From: Chloroflexota bacterium
Lineage (GTDB): Bacteria; Chloroflexota; Limnocylindria; Limnocylindrales; Limnocylindraceae
Assembly: GCA_947483025.1 (NCBI GenBank)
Contig: CANKMK010000007.1
Span: forward strand, 1 to 12,011
Direction of reading: 5' to 3'
Length of the DNA: 12,011 nucleotides
Shown here: one piece after another, positions 1 through 6,822 of the stretch
Layout of the letters: the number at the start of each line of letters is the position of its first letter
Position numbering within the stretch: position 1 is the stretch's first letter
The notes under the pieces: model-generated
Databases searched by the model: none
What the model saw: the letters and a program-made list of their open reading frames with translations, nothing else
What the model was told of the DNA's origin: nothing
Made by a program: the position numbers and the translations under genes

Positions 1-54
1 CTCGGCGTCACCCACAAGAATCAGATTTCCCGCCTGCTGCCGTACGGCGGCTGA
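1..54 (+). CDS. rpmI: 50S ribosomal protein L35, C-terminal end (5' truncated by window)
   Basis: An open frame enters from the left edge and encodes 17 residues ending RLLPYGG before a TGA stop. Many L35 proteins end in a similar basic stretch followed by LLPY. The position directly before rplT matches the widely conserved infC-rpmI-rplT order. L35 is a small basic protein of the large ribosomal subunit. Only the tail is visible, so the call rests on the C-terminal motif and the neighbour. The gap to rplT is 22 bases and the two are surely cotranscribed. Any L20-type autoregulatory leader, usually ahead of infC or rpmI, would lie outside the window. Confidence 0.85.
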   Translation, partial: LGVTHKNQISRLLPYGG

Positions 55-63
55 GCGAGAACG

Positions 64-70
64 AGAGGAG
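64..70 (+). promoter_or_regulatory. Shine-Dalgarno sequence of rplT
   Basis: AGAGGAG lies 6 bases before the rplT ATG, good spacing for pairing with the 16S rRNA tail. It is the only convincing ribosome binding site I find in this window; the other genes start by stop/start overlap, weak sites or apparently leaderless mRNA. Confidence 0.8.
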
Positions 71-76
71 TAGAAG

Positions 77-427
77 ATGGCACGAGTTAAGCGCGGAGTA
101 GCCGGTCACAAGCGCCACAAGCGCCTGCTTCAGGCTGCTGAGGGGCGACGTGGCTCACGCCACAAGCTCATTCGTCCAGCACGCGAGGCCCTCCTTCACG
201 CCCTTGCCTACGCAACGCGAGACCGACAGCAGCGCAAGCGCCAGATGCGTGAGCTGTGGATCCACCGCGTGAACGCTGCCGCGCGACTCAACGGCATCTC
301 GTATTCGCAGTTCATCGCCGGACTCAAGCGCAACAACATTGCGATTGACCGCAAGATGTTGGCCGACCTCGCTGTTCGCGATGCCGCGGCATTCACGGCG
401 GTCGCGGTCGCAGCGAAGCGCGCCTAG
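77..427 (+). CDS. rplT: 50S ribosomal protein L20
   Basis: The 116-residue product matches the usual L20 length of about 117-120. It opens with the family signature MARVKRGV, continues with a very basic N-terminal extension (residues 1-60) that threads into 23S rRNA, and has the conserved core [14 protein letters not shown] (about 70-83) followed by [13 protein letters not shown]20 is a primary 23S rRNA binder needed early in large-subunit assembly; in several bacteria it also represses its own operon. The ATG start is supported by the strong Shine-Dalgarno sequence upstream. The gene sits between rpmI and pheS, and the 18-base gap to pheS leaves no space for a leader peptide or attenuator. 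Confidence 0.98.
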   Translation: MARVKRGVAGHKRHKRLLQAAEGRRGSRHKLIRPAREALLHALAYATRDRQQRKRQMRELWIHRVNAAARLNGISYSQFIAGLKRNNIAIDRKMLADLAVRDAAAFTAVAVAAKRA

Positions 428-445
428 TCTGCTCGGTCCGCGGTA

Positions 446-1459
446 GTGGACCTCGCAGCGCTCGAGAAGCAACTCCGCACACTGCAGGCTGATGCCGCAA
501 CGCGCATCTCTGCTGCCGCATCTACCGCTGACCTCGACGAGCTTGGTTCGTCGCTCCTCGGAAAGCGCGGTGCGATCACCGAGATCTTGCGTGGGATTGG
601 TGCCCTGCCGGCCGACGACCGCCCCAAGATCGGCGTCGTTGCCAATGAGGTGCGCGCTGCGATCGACGCATCAGTTAACACCCGACGGGTCGCCCTCTCT
701 GCGGGTGAGCTTCTAGAGCGCATCGAACGTGAGCGCATTGATGCAACGACACCAGGACCAGCCCCGCGCCCCGGTTCACTCCACCCAATTCCAGAGACGA
801 TCGCGGCGATCGCCGAGATCATGGCCTCATTCGGATTTGTCGTTTCCGAAGGGCAAGAGATTGAAGACGATGTCACCAACTTCCAGTTGCTGAACATCCC
901 AGAGGATCACCCGTCGCGCGATCTCTGGGACACGCTCTACCTACAGGAGCCTGGGCGACTCCTTCGCACGCACACATCACCAGGGCAGATCCGCACGATG
1001 CAGGCTGGCGGCCCACCGATTCGCGTCATTCTTCCTGGGCGCTGCTTCCGCTACGAGGCGGTCGATGCGAGCCACGGCTTTGAGTTCCACCAGGTTGAAG
1101 GGTTGCTTGTTGACCGCGGCGCAACACTCGCCGATCTCAAAGGAATCCTTGACGAGTTGGCGAAGGGCCTCTTCGGTTCTGCTGCACGCACAAGATTCCG
1201 GCCAGGGTATTACCCATTCACCGAACCATCCGTTGCTGTTGACGTCTCGTGGCCCGGGAGCAAAGACGGTTGGATGACGATCCTCGGCGCCGGGATGGTG
1301 CATCCCGTCGTGCTTGAGAACGGTGGTATTGACCCAGAGACCCATCAAGGATTTGCCTTCGGTCTCGGCGTTGAGCGCATCGCCATGTTGCGCCACGGCA
1401 TCCCTGACCTGCGCGCCTTCCTTGAGAACGATCTGCGCTTCTTGGCGGGCTTCCGATGA
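446..1459 (+). CDS. pheS: Phenylalanine--tRNA ligase alpha subunit
   Basis: The 337-residue protein has the size and organisation of bacterial PheS. An N-terminal coiled coil (about 1-85, with LLGKRGAITEIL at 37-48) is followed by the class II catalytic core. Visible core motifs are NFQLLNIPEDHPSRD (145-159), LLRTHTSPGQIR (172-183), the motif 2 segment CFRYEAVDASH (200-210), FEFHQVEG (212-219), YYPFTEPS (255-262), GMVHP (283-287) and motif 3 GLGVERIAML (306-315). With PheT it forms the (alpha-beta)2 enzyme charging tRNA-Phe; PheS holds the ATP and Phe site. The GTG at 446 is the only sensible start after the in-frame rplT stop. There is no clear Shine-Dalgarno sequence, so coupling to rplT or an internal start is likely. 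The stop overlaps the pheT start. Confidence 0.97.
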   Translation: MDLAALEKQLRTLQADAATRISAAASTADLDELGSSLLGKRGAITEILRGIGALPADDRPKIGVVANEVRAAIDASVNTRRVALSAGELLERIERERIDATTPGPAPRPGSLHPIPETIAAIAEIMASFGFVVSEGQEIEDDVTNFQLLNIPEDHPSRDLWDTLYLQEPGRLLRTHTSPGQIRTMQAGGPPIRVILPGRCFRYEAVDASHGFEFHQVEGLLVDRGATLADLKGILDELAKGLFGSAARTRFRPGYYPFTEPSVAVDVSWPGSKDGWMTILGAGMVHPVVLENGGIDPETHQGFAFGLGVERIAMLRHGIPDLRAFLENDLRFLAGFR

Positions 1460-3933
1460 AGATTCCACTCTCCTGGCTTCGTGAGTTCACCGACGTACAG
1501 CTCACCGCCGAGCAGTTGGCTGATGCGCTCACCCTACGTGGTCTTGAGGTTCGCGGGGTTGAGCGCTGGGGTGCCAACTGGAGCAAGATGGTTGTTGGCG
1601 AGCTCCTCGAAGTCGGGCCGCATCCGAAGGCCGATCGACTACAGCTCACCAAGGTACGGATCGGGGATGGCCCGATTCTGAACATCGTCTGCGGCGCACG
1701 AAACATTGCCGCTGGTCAGCGCATCCCGGTGGCACTGGTAGGCGCTGCGATGCCCGATGGTCGCAAGATTGAGCGCGCCGAGAAGATGGGGATCGCCTCT
1801 GAGGGGATGCTCTGCTCCGGCCAAGAGCTCGACGCAACCGATGACGGCGACGGCATCCTCATCCTTGATTCATCGGCCCCACTCGGGGTGCCTCTTGTCG
1901 ACTACCTGGGCGAGGATGTCATCGATGTCGACGTAAAGCCGAACCGAGGCGACCTCCTTTCGATTTTGGGGCTCGCCCGCGAGGTGGGGGCGATCACTGG
2001 AGCACCGGTGGCCTACGCAGCGCGACCGCTCAAAGAGGGGGCTGATGCCGTGGGTGCAGGGCTGGCCCTGCGCGTTGCAGATGAGGCACTAGCGCCGCAC
2101 GTGGTCCTGCGTGTCGTGGACGGCGTCACGGTTGCCGCATCACCAGATCGTGTGCAGATGCGCCTGAAGGCGGCAGGACTGCGATCCATCTCGAATGTTG
2201 TGGACGCTACCAACTACATCATGTTGGAGCTCGGCAAGCCGACGCACGCGTTTGACCGCGCGAAAGTTGGCGAGACTGTACAGATTCGCCTGGCCAAGAA
2301 GGGGGAGACCCTTGAAACGCTTGACCACGAGGTGCGCACCCTCGATGCGACCGACTTGGTGGTGGCAGATGAGCGCACCGCCCTCGCCCTTGCCGGCGTG
2401 ATGGGGGGTGCAAGCAGTGAGGTCTCACCGTCCACCGCGAGCGTGATCATCGAGAGCGCCATCTTTGCTCCGACGTCAGTACGTCGCTCCGCGCAGCGAC
2501 ACAGCTTGCGCTCTGAGGCTTCCCATCGCTTTGAGCGCGGCCAAGAGCGCCGCCTCGCCGCGCTCGGCGCTGACCAGGTTGCTGCGCTCCTCACAGAGTG
2601 GGCTGGCGGCGTGGCCCGAGCAGGACGCCTCGTCAGCGGTGCCGAAGAGATCCCTGTCACAACGCTGAACTTCCGCCCATCGCGAGTCCGAGCCTTGCTC
2701 GGGGTCGCCCTCGCCGACGATGAGCAGGTCGCACTCCTCGGCTCAATTGGCATCAGCGCAGAAACGGTGGCGGATGCATCAAAGATCGCTATTACACCGA
2801 AGCGCTCAATCTCCGCCGCCAAGGGGAGCACGCGGACTGTGCGCGTGCCAAGTTGGCGCAGCGATCTTGAGATCGAGGCGGATCTTGCCGAAGAGGTTGC
2901 GCGCCTGCACGGCTACGAGCGCATCCCGACCTCCATTCCGAGCGCCGATCTTCCACCGCATCGCCCAAGCCCGACGCTCCTGCGTGATCGCGTGCGCCGT
3001 CTCCTTGCGGATGCAGGACTGCACGAAGTCGTTACTCACGCGCTCGTGTCGGCCACGCAGGCTGAACTCTGGAGTGAACCCGCCACACTCGTTACCGGCT
3101 CTCTGGCTGCATCGGAGGGTGCGGCTGGTGGCACGACGATTGTCTTGCAGAATCCACTTTCGGCGGATCACGATCGACTTCGTCAGTCTCTCCTGCCGAG
3201 CCTTCTCGATCGTGTGGATGCCAATCTGCGCTACGGAGCAACCACGGGCGCGATCTTTGAAGTTGGTCGTGGCTACGGCAGTACGAAGGGTGTCCCAGCG
3301 GAATGGACCCGCCTTGCCATTGCGGTATGGGGTGAGCGTGAGCAGAGTGCGCCAAGCATCGGTGCAACGACCTGGGATCTCAACGAGCTCAAGCGCCTTC
3401 TTGCCCAGGTAGCCCACCTTGTCGGAGAGCGACCAACGTACGGAGCGTCGATCGAATCGCCTCTGCTTCACCCTGGAATCAGCGCCGTCATCTCAGGTGA
3501 ACGCGTCGCCGGTCTGCTCGGAGAGCTCCACCCGGCATCGCCGATCTGGCGCGATGAGCCACGAATTCTGCTCGCTGAGATTGCAATTTCCGGACTTCGA
3601 GCAGGGCACGTGGAGATCGCCCACGTTTCGCTGCCGCCAACCACGCCGCCGGTCGAGCGCGACGTGGCCTTACTGATCCCCGCAGCAACCACGGTGGGCC
3701 AGGTTGTCGCCGTGGCGCGAGAGATCGTTACTCGGGCAACGGCGGTCGAACTCTTTGATCTGTTTGACGGCCCCCCTCTGGCTCCAGGGGAGCGATCGGC
3801 GGGGCTGCGCTTCACCTTCCAGCCCACCGCAACCGGCGCCGACGATGAGGCGATTGCGACTGAGTTGACCGCCTTTGAAGGTGCTGTGCTCCGCGCCTGT
3901 GGGGCACGCATTCGCGGCGTCGAGGGGCAATGA
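1456..3933 (+). CDS. pheT: Phenylalanine--tRNA ligase beta subunit
   Basis: The 825-residue protein is near the usual PheT length of about 790-820. In order, I see an N-terminal B1 segment (MKIPLSWLREF), the EMAP-type tRNA-binding fold (about 40-150, with HPKADRLQLTKV), PNRGDLLSILGLAREV (162-177), the B3/B4 editing module (about 205-385, with VVDATNYIMLELGKPTHAFD at 248-267 and RHSLRSEASHRFERG at 348-362), the B5 domain (about 402-492, ending VPSWRSDLEIEADLAEEVARLHGYERIP), a catalytic-like core (about 500-715) and a C-terminal FDX-ACB domain (about 728-822) that binds the tRNA anticodon region. It pairs with PheS and hydrolyses mischarged Tyr-tRNA-Phe. B5 appears to carry roughly 15 extra basic/Ser residues (about 444-460). 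Start and stop overlap pheS and the next gene (both ATGA). Confidence 0.97.
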   Translation: MKIPLSWLREFTDVQLTAEQLADALTLRGLEVRGVERWGANWSKMVVGELLEVGPHPKADRLQLTKVRIGDGPILNIVCGARNIAAGQRIPVALVGAAMPDGRKIERAEKMGIASEGMLCSGQELDATDDGDGILILDSSAPLGVPLVDYLGEDVIDVDVKPNRGDLLSILGLAREVGAITGAPVAYAARPLKEGADAVGAGLALRVADEALAPHVVLRVVDGVTVAASPDRVQMRLKAAGLRSISNVVDATNYIMLELGKPTHAFDRAKVGETVQIRLAKKGETLETLDHEVRTLDATDLVVADERTALALAGVMGGASSEVSPSTASVIIESAIFAPTSVRRSAQRHSLRSEASHRFERGQERRLAALGADQVAALLTEWAGGVARAGRLVSGAEEIPVTTLNFRPSRVRALLGVALADDEQVALLGSIGISAETVADASKIAITPKRSISAAKGSTRTVRVPSWRSDLEIEADLAEEVARLHGYERIPTSIPSADLPPHRPSPTLLRDRVRRLLADAGLHEVVTHALVSATQAELWSEPATLVTGSLAASEGAAGGTTIVLQNPLSADHDRLRQSLLPSLLDRVDANLRYGATTGAIFEVGRGYGSTKGVPAEWTRLAIAVWGEREQSAPSIGATTWDLNELKRLLAQVAHLVGERPTYGASIESPLLHPGISAVISGERVAGLLGELHPASPIWRDEPRILLAEIAISGLRAGHVEIAHVSLPPTTPPVERDVALLIPAATTVGQVVAVAREIVTRATAVELFDLFDGPPLAPGERSAGLRFTFQPTATGADDEAIATELTAFEGAVLRACGARIRGVEGQ

Positions 3934-4481
3934 GCGCGACCGTCCTGGTCGATCTTGTCGTTGTGGTGCTTCTCGTCCTCGCGGCGTGGAGTGGTGGGCG
4001 CACTGGAGCCGCGCGCAGCGCAGTCTCTCTCGTCGCACTCGCCCTCGGACTCGTCATCAGTGCACAGGGGCAGAGTGCAATCACCGCGTTCATTGGCCAA
4101 CTCCTCCCCGGCGTGGACACGCGTCTCATTGGGCTCGGCATCTTCATTGGTGGCATCTGGATCCTCCTGGCCATCGCCTCCTATCTGATTGGCCGTCTGC
4201 TACAGGCGTCGTTGCGCGCCATTCACCTTGGGCCGGTCGACACGGTGCTCGGCGCCGTCTTCGGCCTGCTGCAGTGGAGCGTGGCGCTGGCCGCCCTCAT
4301 CTTCGTGTGTGACGCTGCAGCATCGGTCAGTTTCCCGCTGCCGTCGCCGCTGAGCGACGTTGTCACTGCGATCAGGACGGCACAATCATCTGAGGTGATT
4401 CGTGGTCTGATCTTTCCGATCGTGAGCCAGCTCTTCGGCGGACTCCTTCCAGAAGGCCTGCGCGCACTCCTCGTTCCGTGA
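3930..4481 (+). CDS. CvpA family integral membrane protein
   Basis: The 183-residue protein is strongly hydrophobic, with about four membrane segments (roughly 4-20, 30-46, 66-88 and 106-127), the layout of the CvpA family. Between segments 3 and 4 it has GPVDTVLGAVFGLLQW (101-116), matching the family hallmark of Asp, then Gly, then G-x-x-F/L-G. Founding members are linked to colicin V production in E. coli and to envelope stress or bile resistance; the biochemical activity is not established. In many Gram-positive genomes a cvpA-like gene precedes mutS2, as here. The ATG overlaps the pheT stop; a GAGGGG stretch just upstream is too close for ideal Shine-Dalgarno spacing. The tail after about residue 130 is soluble or amphipathic. 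The family call is firm, the role is not. Confidence 0.85.
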   Translation: MSATVLVDLVVVVLLVLAAWSGGRTGAARSAVSLVALALGLVISAQGQSAITAFIGQLLPGVDTRLIGLGIFIGGIWILLAIASYLIGRLLQASLRAIHLGPVDTVLGAVFGLLQWSVALAALIFVCDAAASVSFPLPSPLSDVVTAIRTAQSSEVIRGLIFPIVSQLFGGLLPEGLRALLVP

Positions 4482-6817
4482 GGCGCGCAGCGGCTCAGCC
4501 GTACGACGAGCGCTCCCTAACGCGCCTGGAGTGGTCGACACTCCTTGAGATCCTCATCGACGCATGCGCATTCGCCCCGTCGCGTTCCCTGGCAGAGGGT
4601 CTGCGGCCTACTGCTGACGGCGGTAGCTTGCCAACCCTGCGCAACCTTGGGCATGAGATCGCGGAGCTGCGGCGAGACGGGGGAGACCCGCACATTGGCG
4701 GAGCAAGCGACCTCGAGCCGGCCGCTGAGCGCGGTGCGAAAGGGGGCAGCCTCGATGGATCTGCACTCTTTGCGATCAGCGAGACACTTCGCGTTGTCGA
4801 GCGCCTTTCGGGCGATCTCGCCGGTTCAGGGCCAACACTCAGTGCGCTTGGCGCCGCCCTTGCACCGCTCCGTCCGCTGCGCAGTTCAATTGAGCGTGCA
4901 GTCGCGTCCGACGGCTCAATTCTCGATGCGGCATCACCCCTTCTCGGTGGGCTGCGCGCACTCCACCGCACCAGTCTTGAGCGTCTCCGAACTCGACTCG
5001 AAACGCTCGCCCACGCCAAGAACTACAGCCCTTACCTACAAGAGCCAATCGTCACGATGCGAAACGGTCGCTACGTGCTGCCGGTGCGTTCGGAGTGGAA
5101 GTCGCGGGTTCCAGGGATCGTGCACGACGCGAGTGCAACCGGGCAAACCGTGTGGATCGAGCCCATCGAGGTGGTCGAGCTCGGGAACGCTGTCCGAGAG
5201 TCAGAGGCGGCAGTTGCCACCGAAGAGGCTCGCATCCTCGGAGCACTCTCAGCCCTTGTCGGGACAGATGCGGCAGCTCTCCGCACGAACGGCGAGCACC
5301 TCGCCCGCTTTGATTTGGCCCGTGCTGTTGCTGATGTGGCGCGTGATCGTGATTGGGTCTACGCCAGCGATACGCCAAACGGCGACCTCTCCCTCACAGA
5401 GGCGAGCCACCCACTCCTCACGCCGCCAGTAGTGCCGATGAACCTCCGCCTTGACGCTGATCAGAGAGTGCTGGTGATCACTGGACCAAACACTGGCGGA
5501 AAGACCGTGGCCCTCAAGGCGGTAGGGCTCCTGACCGCGATGCATCACGCCGGCCTCCCGATCCCAAGTGGTCCTGGGTCCACGGTGCCCCCTACGGGGA
5601 ACGTCTGGGCTGACATTGGCGACGATCAGTCGATCGCCCAGAGCCTCAGCACCTTCTCTGGTCACCTCACTTCGATTCAGCGCATTCTGCTCGGTGCGGT
5701 GGCGGGCGATGTCGTGCTCCTTGATGAGGCGGGGGCGGGGACGGATCCAGCGGAGGGGGCCGCACTCGCAGCAGCAATCATTGACGAGCTGCGACTACGT
5801 GGCTGCCGCGTGTTGGCAACGAGCCACTATGCAGAGCTGAAGCAGTACGCGCACGTGACTCCTGGGGTGCTGAATGGGTCCGTAGCCTTTGATCTAGCAA
5901 CGCTTGCGCCAACGTATCGCCTTGAGGTTGGTGCACCAGGGGGTTCGCAAGCGTTCGCGATTGCGGCACGACTAGGGCTGCCACAGGCGCTGCTCGATGC
6001 GGCACAAGCTCGTCGCAGCGACCAGGGAGCAACGTTAGACGCAGCGCTAGCAGCGGCCGCTGATGCCGAACGGGCTGCGCGGGAGGCACGTCAGGTTGCA
6101 GAGGGGCTGCAGGAGCGCGCAGCCGACTCGCTGGCCCAGGCTGTCGAGTTGCGTCGGGCTACAGAGCGAGGCGCTGCGGAGGCGCGCCAGGCGGCAACTG
6201 CTGACGCGCGTGTAGCGGCAGCAGCGATCTTGCTGCGTGTCGAACAGCTGCGGGCCGCACTCGAGTCGGGGAGCCTCACACCCCAGGCTCTTGCGATGGC
6301 AACAGATCTGCAGCAGGTAGTAGATGCTGGCGCAGCCACGTCACTCGACGAAGAGCCAGATGCGAGCGGGGGGCCATCTCCATCGGTGCTTGCAGCCGCC
6401 GTCGGAAGCGATGTGGTGTTGCGCTCGGGGGCGCGTGGCACGCTACTCGCGGTGGATGGCGCGAGTGTGACAATCGCGCTCGGTCGGATGCACAGCTCAA
6501 TGCCAGTCACGGAGATCAGCAAGATCCTCGCGTCGGCGAAGCGAACCCCACAGTCCGCAGTACGACTGACAGGCTCCTTGGCCACTGCAAAGCTTGATCT
6601 TCGTGGCGCTCGCGTTGAAGATGCCCTGGCAGCGCTAGAGGCACGCATTAGCGCCGTGCTGCTGGCAGGTGGCGATCAGTTAGAGATCATCCATGGCGTT
6701 GGGACCGGGGCGCTGCGCGACGCTGTTCGCCGCAAGCTCCGAGAACTTCCTGAGGTTCGAGAGGTGCGCACGGCTGATGAGCCTGGTCGCGAAGGGGTGA
6801 CGTTCGCCCTCTTGTAG
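4478..6817 (+). CDS. mutS2: MutS2 family endonuclease / ribosome-rescue ATPase
   Basis: The 779-residue protein has the full MutS2 architecture. Like the family, it lacks the MutS mismatch-recognition domain. Clamp/core helices (about 10-320) precede the ATPase: Walker A GPNTGGKT (336-343), signature STFSGHL (391-397), Walker B VVLLDEAGAGTDP (412-424) and switch ATSHYAELK (447-455). An Ala/Glu/Arg-rich coiled coil follows (about 516-600), then a small beta domain (about 640-685) and a C-terminal Smr nuclease domain with LDLRG (706-710) and HGVGTG (739-744). MutS2 proteins have been reported to suppress recombination by acting on branched DNA and, in Bacillus, to act on collided ribosomes. The GTG start overlaps the cvpA stop (GTGA) with no Shine-Dalgarno sequence, implying coupling. 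Both ATPase and Smr motifs look intact. Confidence 0.96.
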   Translation: MRRAAAQPYDERSLTRLEWSTLLEILIDACAFAPSRSLAEGLRPTADGGSLPTLRNLGHEIAELRRDGGDPHIGGASDLEPAAERGAKGGSLDGSALFAISETLRVVERLSGDLAGSGPTLSALGAALAPLRPLRSSIERAVASDGSILDAASPLLGGLRALHRTSLERLRTRLETLAHAKNYSPYLQEPIVTMRNGRYVLPVRSEWKSRVPGIVHDASATGQTVWIEPIEVVELGNAVRESEAAVATEEARILGALSALVGTDAAALRTNGEHLARFDLARAVADVARDRDWVYASDTPNGDLSLTEASHPLLTPPVVPMNLRLDADQRVLVITGPNTGGKTVALKAVGLLTAMHHAGLPIPSGPGSTVPPTGNVWADIGDDQSIAQSLSTFSGHLTSIQRILLGAVAGDVVLLDEAGAGTDPAEGAALAAAIIDELRLRGCRVLATSHYAELKQYAHVTPGVLNGSVAFDLATLAPTYRLEVGAPGGSQAFAIAARLGLPQALLDAAQARRSDQGATLDAALAAAADAERAAREARQVAEGLQERAADSLAQAVELRRATERGAAEARQAATADARVAAAAILLRVEQLRAALESGSLTPQALAMATDLQQVVDAGAATSLDEEPDASGGPSPSVLAAAVGSDVVLRSGARGTLLAVDGASVTIALGRMHSSMPVTEISKILASAKRTPQSAVRLTGSLATAKLDLRGARVEDALAALEARISAVLLAGGDQLEIIHGVGTGALRDAVRRKLRELPEVREVRTADEPGREGVTFALL

Positions 6818-6822
6818 ACGCC

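Noticed and set aside
425..430. TAGTCT at the rplT stop as a -10 box for pheS.
   Set aside because: It matches only the bare TAnnnT pattern, the TAG is fixed as the stop codon, and the predicted leader of 9 bases is less exact than at tyrS or yebC.
806..813. GCGATCGC palindrome resembling the cyanobacterial HIP1 repeat; a second copy at 9287-9294.
   Set aside because: Only two copies were noticed in 12 kb, both in coding DNA; HIP1-bearing genomes carry far more, and this base composition makes it likely by chance.
2214..2831. 205-codon open frame antisense to pheT.
   Set aside because: It lies opposite strongly conserved PheT domains; its composition (Arg, Ser, Ala rich) is typical of antisense frames in GC-rich genes, and it has no recognisable motif.
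2806..3471. 221-codon antisense frame over pheT, and overlapping plus-strand frame 2720-3412.
   Set aside because: These are shadow frames of pheT with low-complexity basic sequence and no start signals or family resemblance.
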